This document shows positions 52,209-62,116 of a DNA stretch of 64,000 bases, one piece after another. A program made the position numbers and the translations under genes. Source of the stretch: Micromonospora parathelypteridis. GTDB taxonomy: Bacteria; Actinomycetota; Actinomycetes; Mycobacteriales; Micromonosporaceae. The notes beneath the pieces are model-generated. The model was not told the DNA's origin and did not search any database. It saw only the letters and a program-made list of their open reading frames with translations. The first letter of the stretch is position 1. Each line of letters begins with the position of its first letter. The DNA lies in NCBI RefSeq assembly GCF_014201145.1, contig NZ_JACHDP010000001.1:62001-126000 (forward strand), written 5' to 3'.

Positions 52209-53768
52209 ATGGGCGAGCAGCACGGCACGGTGGTCATCGGTGCGGGGCCGGCGGGGCTCACCGCGGCGTACGAGCTGCTCCGGCACGGCCGGCCGGTCCG
52301 GGTCTTCGAGGCCGACGAGGTGGTCGGCGGGATCAGCCGGACCGTGGAACGCGACGGATGGCGGTTCGACATCGGCGGGCACCGGTTCTTCACGAAGGTG
52401 CCCCGGGTGGAGGCGTTCTGGCACGAGATCCTGCCGGACGAGGACTTCCTGACCCGGCCCCGGATGAGCCGGATCTTCTACCGCGGCGCGCTGTTCAACT
52501 ACCCACTCAGCGCCGTGAACGCGCTGCGCAACCTGGGGCTGCCGGAGGCGGCCCGCTGCCTCGGCTCGTACGCCCGCGCCCGGCTGCGCCCACCAGAGGA
52601 CCAGTCGCACTTCGAGGGCTGGGTGTCGGCCCGGTTCGGCTGGCGGTTGTATTCGATCTTCTTCAAGACGTACACCGAGAAGGTCTGGGGGATGCCGGCG
52701 GACCGGCTGCAGGCCGACTGGGCCGCGCAGCGGATCAAGAACCTGTCGCTGGCCAAGGCGATCCGCAACGCGTTGCTGCCCCGGCGTCGACGCACGGATG
52801 TGACCAGCCTGATCGAGCAGTTCCAGTACCCGAAGTACGGGCCGGGAATGATGTGGGAGCGCTGCGCCGAGCAGGTGTGCCACCAGGGCGGGCGGGTGTC
52901 GACCGGCACCTGGGTCACCGCCGTGCACCACGACCCGGTGCGACGGCGGGCGATCAGCGTGACGGTCAACGGCGCGGACGGGCAGCGTACCGAACCGGCC
53001 GACCATGTGATCTCGTCGATGCCGATCTCGGAGCTGGTGGCCGCGCTGCGTCCGGCGGCGCCGCCGGAGATCCTGGCCTGCGCCGCCGACCTGCGCTACC
53101 GCGACTTCCTGACGGTCGCGCTGGTGGTGCCGGCGGAGTTCTCTTTCCCCGACAACTGGATCTACGTGCACGACCCGGGGGTACGGGTGGGCCGGATCCA
53201 GAACTTCGGCTCCTGGTCGCCGCACCTCGTCAAGGACGGACGCACCTGCCTCGGCCTGGAGTACTTCGTCTTCCAAGACGACGAGATGTGGCGTACCCCC
53301 GATGCCGACCTCGTGGCGTTGGGCACCGCGGAGTTGGAGCGGTTGGGGTTGGTGCGACCGGGCGTGGTGGAGGCCGGCTACGTCGTGCGGATGCCCAAGG
53401 CCTACCCGGTGTACGACGAGCGCTACCAGCACAACGTGGACGTCATCCGGGCATGGCTGAGCGAGGCGGTGCCGAACGTGCACCCGGTGGGGCGCAACGG
53501 CATGCACCGCTACAACAATCAGGACCACTCGATGTTGACCGCGATGCTCACGGCCGAGAACATCGCCACCGGCAGTACGCACGACGTCTGGTCGGTCAAC
53601 GTGGAGCAGGACTACCACGAGGAATCGTCGAGCAGCGACGGCCGACGGGGCACCGGCCGGGACGCGCCGGTGCTGCCCAGCCGGATCACCACGGCCCCGA
53701 TCACTGCGCCCGTCGGTGTCCGTGCCGGCGGCGACGGCGACCGGTCGGCGCAGGTGCCGCTGGCCTGA
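52209..53768 (+). CDS. NAD(P)/FAD-dependent oxidoreductase, UDP-galactopyranose mutase-like
   Basis: 519 residues from ATG 52209 (AGGGAG upstream). [20 protein letters not shown] with [15 protein letters not shown] binds [16 protein letters not shown] is the conserved GGH block; [23 protein letters not shown] and [11 protein letters not shown] define the family found in glycan and exopolysaccharide loci. The exact reaction is unknown. The variable Ser/Arg-rich C-terminal tail is not family-like. Confidence 0.85.
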   Translation: MGEQHGTVVIGAGPAGLTAAYELLRHGRPVRVFEADEVVGGISRTVERDGWRFDIGGHRFFTKVPRVEAFWHEILPDEDFLTRPRMSRIFYRGALFNYPLSAVNALRNLGLPEAARCLGSYARARLRPPEDQSHFEGWVSARFGWRLYSIFFKTYTEKVWGMPADRLQADWAAQRIKNLSLAKAIRNALLPRRRRTDVTSLIEQFQYPKYGPGMMWERCAEQVCHQGGRVSTGTWVTAVHHDPVRRRAISVTVNGADGQRTEPADHVISSMPISELVAALRPAAPPEILACAADLRYRDFLTVALVVPAEFSFPDNWIYVHDPGVRVGRIQNFGSWSPHLVKDGRTCLGLEYFVFQDDEMWRTPDADLVALGTAELERLGLVRPGVVEAGYVVRMPKAYPVYDERYQHNVDVIRAWLSEAVPNVHPVGRNGMHRYNNQDHSMLTAMLTAENIATGSTHDVWSVNVEQDYHEESSSSDGRRGTGRDAPVLPSRITTAPITAPVGVRAGGDGDRSAQVPLA

Positions 53769-53820
53769 CGGGACGACCCGGCGCAGCCCGGGCGAGCGCC
53801 AACTCGACCTCCACCCCTCA

Positions 53821-53843
53821 TGGACCGTGACTGATACGGTCCA
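53821..53843 (+). promoter_or_regulatory. Dyad overlapping the -10 of the Trypco2-protease operon
   Basis: TGGACCGT (53821-53828) and ACGGTCCA (53836-53843) are perfect 8-bp arms with a 7-nt spacer. TACGGT (53835-53840), a likely -10, lies inside, so a bound repressor would block transcription. Confidence 0.55.
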
Positions 53844-53887
53844 ATGCGTGACTGCCGGGCCGGTCGCAAGAGGGGGAGGGCGAGCCA

Positions 53888-54217
53888 GTGGATATCGACG
53901 ACGAGGACAATCAGGGGTGGGGCCTCGCTGACGCGATCGAGGCCCTCAAGGCCGACCTGGCGGCAGCCGCCGTCACGCGGACCAGCTATCCGAAGTTTCC
54001 GGTGACGTCGGCGACGGTCGAGTTGAAGGTCGTCGCGACGCGCAGCAAGACCGGCAAGGCCGGGTTCAAGGTGCCGTTCATCCACACCGAACTGGGCGGC
54101 GAACTGGGTCACACAAATGAGGTCCTCAGCACCATCACCGTGCAACTCGGAGCTCCCGTGGATGCTGTGGGCAAGCAGGTGAGCATCTCGGATTCGGCTG
54201 ACGAGTTGAAGCGGTGA
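53888..54217 (+). CDS. Trypsin-co-occurring domain 2 (Trypco2) protein
   Basis: 109 residues, GTG start with GGGGGAGGG 7 nt upstream. WGLADAIEALKADLAAA is the family's opening helix; VTSATVELKVVAT and AGFKVPFIH are the strands of its small beta domain. Trypco2 proteins occur next to trypsin-like proteases in actinobacterial conflict loci. It is 21 bp upstream of such a protease-NTPase, so the two are probably one operon; the protein may be a regulatory subunit, ligand sensor or protease substrate. Confidence 0.85.
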   Translation: MDIDDEDNQGWGLADAIEALKADLAAAAVTRTSYPKFPVTSATVELKVVATRSKTGKAGFKVPFIHTELGGELGHTNEVLSTITVQLGAPVDAVGKQVSISDSADELKR

Positions 54218-54238
54218 GGCGATCCGTAGCTTACGTCG

Positions 54239-57200
54239 ATGCAAGCCGCAGAACGTGTCCTCGGGATAGCCGCCGATAGAGGAGCTGGCCATCCCGACGG
54301 CCGATATGGTTTCGGATCCGGCTTCCTTGTCTCCGGCCGCGCCGTTCTCACCTGCGCACACGTGGTCGCCGGCGCCCAAACGGTGCTGCTGAACGACGCC
54401 TTGGGCAACGCGTACACCGGACACGTCGTACACCTGGGCGACCCACGCCCACCAGGCACGGGGATAGCTTCCGACCTGGCCATTGTCGATATCGACGACC
54501 CTGCGGTGGATGCTCCACCCTTTCCGCTCGCCGAGATCGACCGCACCGGGATGGGGTCGCTGGAGTCGGTGCGCGTCGTGGGTTGGCCTCAGTTCATGGA
54601 CAGTCCGAACGGGCACGACCGGAGCACCTACTCCGCGGTGGGCAAGATCGAGGACATGACCCGGCGGCGTGAAGGGCTGCTACGTGTCGACGTCAGCGGC
54701 AGCTCTCCGGCTAATGTCGAATCGGGATCCCCCTGGCAGGGGTTCTCGGGAGCGCCGGTCCTCGTCGACGGGCACCTGGTCGGGGTCGTGACCACGCACG
54801 GCTTGCCGGAAGGTCCCAGCGCACTGACCGCCATACCCCTCGCCACGGCTCTCCCGGACGACTGGTGGCCGGCGTTTGGCGCACGTCGCACCTCACCCCT
54901 GCACATGGTGCGACCCGGGCCACCCGGCCCCGCGTGCGTCGTCCACCACCAGACCGTACTGCGATCACTGAGCGGCTATCGGTCCAGCTTGCTCGACGAC
55001 GTCATGCCGTACGTCGCGCCCGACCCCAAGGCCAGCTGGCACCCTGGCAACATCTGGCAGCGGTTGAGTGCCGAGGACGGCCCGAACGCCATCCTGCTGA
55101 ATGGACACGGCGGCATCGGAAAGAGCCGCACTCTGCTCGAAGTTGCCGGCTTGGCCGTCGGGCAGAGCTGGACGGTGCTGCACGTGCGCCCAGGGAACGC
55201 CGCGGGGGTGGTGGACCACCTGACCGCTGTCGTCCGGTCGAGTTTCGCGCCTGTGCTACTGGTCGTCGACTACCTCAACCAGAGCATGGCCAAGGACCTC
55301 GACCTCCCGCAGCTGCACGCCCTGATCCAGCAGAACCGACGCGGCTCCAGCCCGCACCTTGCCATTCTCGCCAGCGCCCGTACGGGCTGGTTGCTCACAC
55401 CGGCCCACGCCCGCGGCGTTGCCGCCCTCGAGCAGATCCAGCTCGAGCCCGAGGCCGAGGACCTGCGAGCCATCTGCGCATCCCTGGTGCAGGCCGTCGC
55501 CCCCGTGGCCACCAAGAAACTGGGTGTGGACACCATGCTGGGGTACACCGACAGCGTTCGGCCCATCCTCACGCTCCTGGTGGCGCGGCAGATCGAGAAT
55601 CGGGTCATCCGGAATCTGCCGGTGCTTCCGCGCGCCACCATGGACGCCCACGACCTCCGGCAATGGCTGGAGCTTCGCCTCGACGAGGACGGCCTCGTGC
55701 CACGGCTCGACTCGTCCGAGAGTTTGTGGGGCCCGCAGGTGGAGGTCCACATCCGGGCGGCGGCAGCCGTATTCCTCGCCACGCCGGGCGACGAGCCGGC
55801 GCTCGTGGAGGCTGCGTCGCACATCTTCAACGAAGGTGCGACGGCGGCGAATCTGCTGCATCTGCTCATCAGGATGGGCTGGCTCGTCAGCAGTGACGAC
55901 GTCCTCGACTCCGTACACGACGTCGTCACGGACTTCCTGGTCACCGGAGTCGTGTTCTGGAGCACCACTGGCGCCCCGCGCCCGGCATTGACCGCACAAC
56001 TCTTGGACGCCGTCGGCCGGCGGCCGGCCTCCCTGGAGCACGCGCTCGTCGCGCTCGGCCGGCTCGCGGACGACATCGACAATGGGGATCGCGCGGCCGA
56101 CCTGATTGGTGAGATCAACCGTTGGTTCGGAGAACATCGCGAACCGGTGGTTCAACTGCTCCTGCGGGACCCGCGGATCGGTGCCCGGACGGCAGCGGTG
56201 CTGGTGAGCAGCGGCATGCTCACGACGGCCTGGAAGACGTACTGGGACCACGCGTTCAGCCCTCTGCTGACGACGCTTGGCCGCGCGCCGGAGGCCTTCT
56301 CCCTTTTACTGGCCGCGGTGCGTGACGTGCCCCCCAAAAGCCGGGACGTCGCCGCTGAGTTGGCCGATCACACGCTCGCCTGGCTCACCGGACGCTCGTT
56401 GGCCGGGGTGGAACAGCTCCTCCGGCTGCTACTCCTCCGCGACGATCTCCCCGCGGACCGAGCCAGGGCCGCTGTGCGGTTGGCCAACGAATGGCTGCGC
56501 CACCACTCCCGCGACGTTCGATCCGACTTCCTCCTCAGGTGCGCGCTGAGGCGCGACGTCGTGGATCACGAGGCGGATCCCGACCTCGAACGACTCACCG
56601 GTTTCGCCCTGGAGTGGCTGGCCGCGAACGGCACGCAACTGAGAGCGACCTATCTGCTGCGAGCTATGAGCAGGGTCAGACACCTGCCCACCGCCGCCGT
56701 CGTGCCGCTCGTCACCCGCGCACTGTCCTGGCTGGGCAGCTACGGCGAGACCATCGAAGCGACCTATGTGCTGCCGGGTTTCCTCAACCAAACGGCGGTA
56801 CCGCAGGAACGGGTCCCCGACTTTGTCAAAGCGGCCCGAACCTGGCTCGCGCATTCCAGTACGCGGCCGGAAGCCCGCTACGTTCTGGCGCACCTGCTGA
56901 CCCGCCAGGACCTCGACGCCACAGTCGTTGCGGAAACGTTCGATCACGTGCGGGAGTGGGTCGAGCAGAACTCGGACGATCCCACTGCTGACTACCTGAT
57001 CCGACGCGCATTGGCACACCCCGCACTGCCGTCGGAAATGACTACGGTCGTTTGCGCGACCGCGTCCAAATGGTTGTCGAACTACGGGATCCTCGAGACG
57101 GCGAACTATCTTCTGCAGGTGCTCGTTCCCGCCGACGGGCTACCCGAAGAGCTGCGCGCCACCACGTTCACCACCGCACAGAACTGGCTGCGAACGCACG

Positions 57201-59386
57201 GCCAACACCTCGACTCGGCCCACCTCCTGCAGGTACTCATCCCCGCCAACGGGCTACCCAGAGAGCTGCGCGCCACCACGTTCACCACCGCCCAGGCCTG
57301 GCTGGAAACGCACGGCCAACACCTCACCGCAAACTTCCTCCTGCAGGTGCTCGTTCCCGCCAAAGGGCTGCCCGACGAGCTGCGCGTCGCCACGTTCACC
57401 ACCGCACAGAACTGGCTGCAAACGCACGGCACACACCTCGACTCGGCCCACCTCCTGCAGGTGCTCATCCCCGCCAACGGGCTACCCAGAGAGCTGCGCG
57501 CCACCGCGTTCACCACCGCACAGACCTGGCTGCACACCCACGGCACACACCTCACCGCGAACTACCTTCTACAGCTGCTCATCCCCGTCAAAGGGCTGCC
57601 CGACGAGCTGCGCACCACCACGTTCACCACCGCACAGACCTGGCTGCAAACGCACGGCCAACACCTCGGCACGAATTACCTCCTGCAGCTGCTCATCGCC
57701 GCCAAGGAGCTGCCCGAAGAGCTGCGCACCACCACGTTCACCACCGCACAGGCCTGGCTGCAAACGCACAGCGAGCACCTCAGCACGAACTTCCTCCTGC
57801 AGGTGCTCATCCCCGCCAAGGAGCTGCCCGAAGAGCTGCGCACCACCACGTTCACCACCGCACAGACCTGGCTGCACACCCACGGCACACACCTCGACGC
57901 GCGGCACCTGCTGGAAACGTTGCTGCGGGCCGACGGGCTGCCCGAGGGGTTGCGCCGCACCACGTTCACCACCACACAGGCCTGGCTCCAGACGCACCGC
58001 GAGCACCCCACCGCGAACTACCTCCTCCAGGTGCTCGTCCCCGCGAACGGGCTGCCAAAGAAGCTGCGCACCACCACGTTCACCACCGCACAGACCTGGC
58101 TGCACACCCACGGCACACATCTCGACGCGCGGCACCTGCTGGAAACGATGCTGCAAACCGACGGGCTGCCCGACGGGTTGCGCGGCACCGCGTTCACCAC
58201 CGCGCGAACCTGGCTACACACCCACGGCACACACCTCACCGCGCAATACCTGCTCCAGGTGCTCGTCCTCGCCAAAGAGCTGCCCGAAGAGCTGCGCACC
58301 ACCACGTTCACCACCGCACAGACCTGGCTGCCCATCCACGGCACACACGTCACCGCGCGGCACCTGCTGGAAGCGCTGCTGGAAGCCGACGTCGTTCCGG
58401 CCGCGGTTCGGGAGTCGGCCGTCAACGCGGCGGCAGCCTGGCTGGACCTGTGGTGGCAGAGGGCGGCGGCCGTGGGGGTCCTACGCGCACTACTCCGGGT
58501 TGAGCCGCCGAGCAACGATGCTCTGGACGTCCATAACGGTGAGAATGTTCCGAGCGCCAGGGTGATCGAGCGGGCACTGCAATGGCTGTCGCGTTTCGGA
58601 CTCTCCACGGAGGCTCGTTCGGTCATCGAGCCCTTGCTGCGGTCTCGTGCTCTGCACGAGCAGGCACGCCAACAGGTGCTCCGAACTGCGGTGGTCTGGC
58701 TGAACGAGCAGGCAGATTCGGATCGTGCTTGCGACATCATCCGCGAGGTCCTGGACAGTTCGGACCTGCCGGAGGATCTTCTGGTCGACGCGATCGAAGC
58801 GGCTCGGACCTGGCTGACGCGACCGGAGGTCGACTATTTTCGAGCCCGACACCTCATCGCGGCGCTATTTCGGCGGCAGTCGGAACACCCGGACAGGGTC
58901 CGGGCGATCACCTCCCCATACCTGATCGTCGTTGAGCGTGGAATCGACGCGGCCCAGGCCCGCCATGCACTCTTCGTCTATCTCACCGAACCAAACCTGG
59001 ATCGCGAGGTCCGGGAGACGGTTCTCCGCCTCACTCGCGAGTGGTTGGTGCGGTTTGCCGAGCAACCCTCTGCTCACCTCGTCCTCGCCGCCACGGCAGC
59101 ACGCGGCGATCTGACCACGGACGAGGCAGGGTGGTTCGAGTACTGCGTGCGAACGTGGCTGGGCAGAAATGCACAGGAGCCGCGCGCGCGGCCACTCGCC
59201 CAAGCGCTGCTCGACGGCGCGCTGACGTTCCCACCGGCGCTGCACCAGGAACTGACCGAAACTGCGCAGATCAGCAGCGACGACTCCGATGATCGCAGTG
59301 CCGGACCTGACACCCGTCAACCCGCAAGCGTGAAAACCCAGCGTCCGTCGCCCCGACAGTCTGGAGCACTCCGCAGCGCGGACTGA
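54239..59386 (+). CDS. Trypsin-like protease - P-loop NTPase - amplified helical-repeat protein
   Basis: 1715 residues. Residues 1-215 are a trypsin-like serine protease: catalytic H41 in LTCAHVVAG, D78 in SDLAIVDI, S169 in GFSGAPV, all intact; no signal peptide, so it is cytosolic. Residues ~275-640 hold a STAND-like NTPase: Walker A GHGGIGKS (288-295), Walker B VLLVVDYLN (D343), then LAILASART. From ~700 to 1690 a solenoid of 38-residue helical repeats follows; units from 968 to 1385 are nearly identical, consensus LPEELRTTTFTTAQTWL plus a second helix with HLL. The order protease-switch-sensor suggests that ligand binding by the solenoid triggers NTP-driven assembly and proteolysis. The stop is 2 bp from the convergent MFS stop. 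Confidence 0.88.
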   Translation: MQAAERVLGIAADRGAGHPDGRYGFGSGFLVSGRAVLTCAHVVAGAQTVLLNDALGNAYTGHVVHLGDPRPPGTGIASDLAIVDIDDPAVDAPPFPLAEIDRTGMGSLESVRVVGWPQFMDSPNGHDRSTYSAVGKIEDMTRRREGLLRVDVSGSSPANVESGSPWQGFSGAPVLVDGHLVGVVTTHGLPEGPSALTAIPLATALPDDWWPAFGARRTSPLHMVRPGPPGPACVVHHQTVLRSLSGYRSSLLDDVMPYVAPDPKASWHPGNIWQRLSAEDGPNAILLNGHGGIGKSRTLLEVAGLAVGQSWTVLHVRPGNAAGVVDHLTAVVRSSFAPVLLVVDYLNQSMAKDLDLPQLHALIQQNRRGSSPHLAILASARTGWLLTPAHARGVAALEQIQLEPEAEDLRAICASLVQAVAPVATKKLGVDTMLGYTDSVRPILTLLVARQIENRVIRNLPVLPRATMDAHDLRQWLELRLDEDGLVPRLDSSESLWGPQVEVHIRAAAAVFLATPGDEPALVEAASHIFNEGATAANLLHLLIRMGWLVSSDDVLDSVHDVVTDFLVTGVVFWSTTGAPRPALTAQLLDAVGRRPASLEHALVALGRLADDIDNGDRAADLIGEINRWFGEHREPVVQLLLRDPRIGARTAAVLVSSGMLTTAWKTYWDHAFSPLLTTLGRAPEAFSLLLAAVRDVPPKSRDVAAELADHTLAWLTGRSLAGVEQLLRLLLLRDDLPADRARAAVRLANEWLRHHSRDVRSDFLLRCALRRDVVDHEADPDLERLTGFALEWLAANGTQLRATYLLRAMSRVRHLPTAAVVPLVTRALSWLGSYGETIEATYVLPGFLNQTAVPQERVPDFVKAARTWLAHSSTRPEARYVLAHLLTRQDLDATVVAETFDHVREWVEQNSDDPTADYLIRRALAHPALPSEMTTVVCATASKWLSNYGILETANYLLQVLVPADGLPEELRATTFTTAQNWLRTHGQHLDSAHLLQVLIPANGLPRELRATTFTTAQAWLETHGQHLTANFLLQVLVPAKGLPDELRVATFTTAQNWLQTHGTHLDSAHLLQVLIPANGLPRELRATAFTTAQTWLHTHGTHLTANYLLQLLIPVKGLPDELRTTTFTTAQTWLQTHGQHLGTNYLLQLLIAAKELPEELRTTTFTTAQAWLQTHSEHLSTNFLLQVLIPAKELPEELRTTTFTTAQTWLHTHGTHLDARHLLETLLRADGLPEGLRRTTFTTTQAWLQTHREHPTANYLLQVLVPANGLPKKLRTTTFTTAQTWLHTHGTHLDARHLLETMLQTDGLPDGLRGTAFTTARTWLHTHGTHLTAQYLLQVLVLAKELPEELRTTTFTTAQTWLPIHGTHVTARHLLEALLEADVVPAAVRESAVNAAAAWLDLWWQRAAAVGVLRALLRVEPPSNDALDVHNGENVPSARVIERALQWLSRFGLSTEARSVIEPLLRSRALHEQARQQVLRTAVVWLNEQADSDRACDIIREVLDSSDLPEDLLVDAIEAARTWLTRPEVDYFRARHLIAALFRRQSEHPDRVRAITSPYLIVVERGIDAAQARHALFVYLTEPNLDREVRETVLRLTREWLVRFAEQPSAHLVLAATAARGDLTTDEAGWFEYCVRTWLGRNAQEPRARPLAQALLDGALTFPPALHQELTETAQISSDDSDDRSAGPDTRQPASVKTQRPSPRQSGALRSAD
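57140..58393 (+). repeat. Eleven in-frame 114-bp tandem repeats
   Basis: Units begin at 57140 and every 114 bp to 58280, each encoding 38 residues; no indel disturbs the period. Identical stretches such as TTCACCACCGCACAGAC recur across units. Flanking units (before 57140, after 58394) keep the 38-residue length but have diverged, so the centre was recently amplified or homogenised. Confidence 0.95.
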
Positions 59387-59388
59387 GG

Positions 59389-60636
59389 TCAGCCGACCCG
59401 GGCATCTTCGGCCAACGCGGCCGCCTCGGGCGCGGGGTCAGCTGTCCGCCTGGGCAGCAGGAGTGGGGTGGCGAGCAGGAGTACGCCGGACATGGTGATC
59501 GCGGCGAGCGGGCTGGTGAGGGTGGCGAGAATGCCCCAGACGACCATCAGAGCGGCCTGGAGGAGTTTGCCGGCGGCACTCCAGGTGCTGAGGATCCGGG
59601 CGGTGTGGCCTGCGGGAGTCCGTTGCAGGCGTTCGGTCGCGTAGATCGGGTTGAAGATGCCCATGCACGTGATCAGCAGGCCCTCGACGACGATCACGGT
59701 GATGAGTCCGGGAATGCCGGGTTGGACGAACGCGAGACCGAGGGGGAAGAGCGACCGGAGCCAACCGGAGATGGTCATGATCCGGTGCCGGCCGTAGCGG
59801 GTCACGAGCCGCGCGGACAGTCGGGCGCCCACGAAGCCGCCGAGTGCGGGGATGCCGAACGCGAGACCGTACTGCCAGGCCGGAAAGTGGTACTGGCCCA
59901 GCAGAAGGACGGCCAGGACCGGGACGGTGGCCATGATGAGGCCGCCGACCAGGACCGAGTTGAGGAACAGACCCTTCAGTACGGGGTCGCGCAGGATGAA
60001 CCGCCAGCCGTCGAGAAGATCTGCCCCGCGCAGCCGGGTGATCCGGTCGCGGGGTGCTGCGACGTCGCCGCCGCGGATGCGGAGGACCCCGAGCGCGGAC
60101 AGCAGGTAGCTGAAGGCGTCGGCCATGATCGTGACGACCGGGCCGAGCAACCCGATCAGGGCGCCGCCGAGGGGTGGGCCCGCCGCGGTCGCCACCCAGT
60201 TCGTGCCCTCGAATCTGCCGTTCGCCGCCAGGAGATGCTCACCACGGACGAGATACTTCAGGTACGCGCCGGACGCGGCGGCGAAGGTGATGCTCGCGGT
60301 TCCGGAGATGACTGAGACAACCAGCAGTTGGCCGTACGACAGTGAGCCGAGGACGTACGCGATCGGGACACTCGCCATCGCGGCGAACCGGATCAGGTCC
60401 ATCCCGATCATCACCGGGCGCTTGGCGCGGTGCTCCACCCACGGTCCGAGCGAGAAGGCGACAATTGCCGCAACGGCGAGCCCGGCCGCCTCCAGGAGCG
60501 AGACGGCGAACGCCGACGAGTGCAGCACCTGGACCGCGAGCAGCGGGAACGCGCCGAAAGCGATCCACGTGCCGTACGTGCTGACGGCGTAGGCCGACCA
60601 CAGCCAACCGAAGTTGCGTCCCAACCGTACGCGCAT
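59389..60636 (-). CDS. MFS transporter
   Basis: 415 residues from ATG 60636 (GAGGGAG 5 nt upstream). About twelve membrane segments; FGWLWSAYAVSTYGTW is the usual first helix and LGPWVEHRAKRPVMIGMDLIR the loop-2/3 motif of the MFS_3-type (macrolide-efflux-like) exporters. Divergent from a LysR gene with a dyad between them, which suggests inducible efflux. Confidence 0.9.
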   Translation of the reverse strand: MRVRLGRNFGWLWSAYAVSTYGTWIAFGAFPLLAVQVLHSSAFAVSLLEAAGLAVAAIVAFSLGPWVEHRAKRPVMIGMDLIRFAAMASVPIAYVLGSLSYGQLLVVSVISGTASITFAAASGAYLKYLVRGEHLLAANGRFEGTNWVATAAGPPLGGALIGLLGPVVTIMADAFSYLLSALGVLRIRGGDVAAPRDRITRLRGADLLDGWRFILRDPVLKGLFLNSVLVGGLIMATVPVLAVLLLGQYHFPAWQYGLAFGIPALGGFVGARLSARLVTRYGRHRIMTISGWLRSLFPLGLAFVQPGIPGLITVIVVEGLLITCMGIFNPIYATERLQRTPAGHTARILSTWSAAGKLLQAALMVVWGILATLTSPLAAITMSGVLLLATPLLLPRRTADPAPEAAALAEDARVG

Positions 60637-60723
60637 GCGACTCCCTCGCGACAACCGATGTTCGGGTCTCCGCATCCCACTGCACCGGTCGGCTCAGGAT
60701 CAAACAACCGACCCCGGGCGAGT

Positions 60724-60740
60724 CACAACCATCGGTTGTG
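60724..60740. promoter_or_regulatory. LysR-type binding site between MFS and LysR genes
   Basis: CACAACC-ATC-GGTTGTG is a perfect 7-bp-arm dyad. Further ACAACCGA copies occur nearby at about 60650 and 60705. CATAAT (60747-60752) ends 6 nt before the LysR start, a leaderless -10. Confidence 0.6.
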
Positions 60741-60758
60741 CGCCTGCATAATGGTCCG

Positions 60759-61727
60759 GTGGATACCGAGGCGGTGCGATCGTTCGTCCGCGCGGCCGAG
60801 CTCGGGCAGCTGCAACATGCCGCCGACGAGCTCGGCGTGACGCAACAGGCCGTGTCGAAGCGGATCGCCACTCTCGAACGCGACCTCGGCGTCCGGCTGT
60901 TCACGCGTACCGCCCGAGGGGTCGAGCTGACACTCGACGGCCAGGCTCTTCTCCCGCACGCCCGGGACGTCGTCGCGGGCGTCGATCGCGGCATGGCCGC
61001 GATCAGACCAGGCTCGCGGACCCTTCGGATCGACGTCCTCGGCCTACGGTCCGCACAGGCCGTCGTCCTGCACGACTACTGGCGGTCGCATCCCGAAACC
61101 GACCTCGACGTGGTGACCCTCCGGGTCGACGACCCACGCGCGGCGGTCGCCGCCGTCCAGGCGGGTGACATCGACGCCTCGTTCCGCTCGGTCACCGACC
61201 CGGCCACACTGCCGAGCGACGTGCACATGATCCACGCGTTCGACTCCCCGACGGAGCTGCTCGTCGGCCCGAGGCATCCGCTCGCCTCCGCACGAACGCT
61301 GACACCAGCCCAACTGCGCCGACACCGGATCTGGGTGCCGGGCATCGCGCCGCGAAGCGAATGGGCAGACTTCTACGATCAGCTCGCCACCGCCTTCGAT
61401 CTTCGCGTGGACGCGGCGGGCCCGAACTTCGGCAACGAGGTGCTCCTCGACATCCTCGCCGACTCCGCCGACGTGGCAACCCTCGTCGGCTCACGCGACC
61501 GGTACATCTGGCCCACGAACCACGACCTACGTCGCATCCCGATCGTGAAGCCGACGCTGGCCTACCCGCTCTCGCTCATCCTCCCCCGAGCGAATCCACA
61601 CCCCGGGCTCCAGGCGGTCATCGACCACTTCGCGAGCCTGGCACCGCTGCCCACGACGACCTGGCGCCCGACCTGGGCGACGACACCACGCCACCGCGAG
61701 GGAGCCGTCGAACACCACCGACGTTGA
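60759..61727 (+). CDS. LysR family transcriptional regulator
   Basis: 322 residues from GTG 60759; an upstream GTG 60738 lies inside the operator-like dyad and is rejected. EAVRSFVRAAELGQLQHAADELGV and TQQAVSKRIATLERDLGVRLF are the LysR helix-turn-helix; a periplasmic-binding-fold effector domain follows from ~90. Likely controls the divergent MFS exporter. Confidence 0.92.
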   Translation: MDTEAVRSFVRAAELGQLQHAADELGVTQQAVSKRIATLERDLGVRLFTRTARGVELTLDGQALLPHARDVVAGVDRGMAAIRPGSRTLRIDVLGLRSAQAVVLHDYWRSHPETDLDVVTLRVDDPRAAVAAVQAGDIDASFRSVTDPATLPSDVHMIHAFDSPTELLVGPRHPLASARTLTPAQLRRHRIWVPGIAPRSEWADFYDQLATAFDLRVDAAGPNFGNEVLLDILADSADVATLVGSRDRYIWPTNHDLRRIPIVKPTLAYPLSLILPRANPHPGLQAVIDHFASLAPLPTTTWRPTWATTPRHREGAVEHHRR

Positions 61728-62116
61728 CGGTCAATTGCCGCAGCGCGCCTGCGGGTCGGTGGTGGATCTCAGCGGATGCGGTGCGCTCCGCGTCGACCAG
61801 TGTGTCGCCGGCATTCGTGGGATCGTTCGTCTGATCGGCGGCAGAAGCGGATAGCGGCAAGCAGATCGCATGGCACGGCACGCGTGGACGTCGATATGCT
61901 CGTGTAGGTGCGGCACGATGACGATCATGGGCGCGCCGATCCGCACATGTTCGTCCTGAAAGCGACGTAGCACGGATCCTTCAATCCACGCAGGGCCACC
62001 GAAGGGGCCGTGCCCAGAGTGGACACCTGCGCAGACGTCCCTGATCTTCTCAGTAGGGCGTTAACGATCTTCACCGTCGAGCGCGAGCGAAGTATGACCG
62101 CACGAAGGGGATGGGT
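61728..62116. other. Gene-free stretch
   Basis: About 390 bp with only short frames lacking family resemblance and no clear repeat. Base composition is slightly less GC-rich than the flanks, so it may hold gene remnants; nothing can be named. Confidence 0.45.

Noticed and set aside
61731..61973. Short minus-strand frames in the gap after the LysR gene
   Set aside because: No ribosome site, family motif or conserved-looking composition.
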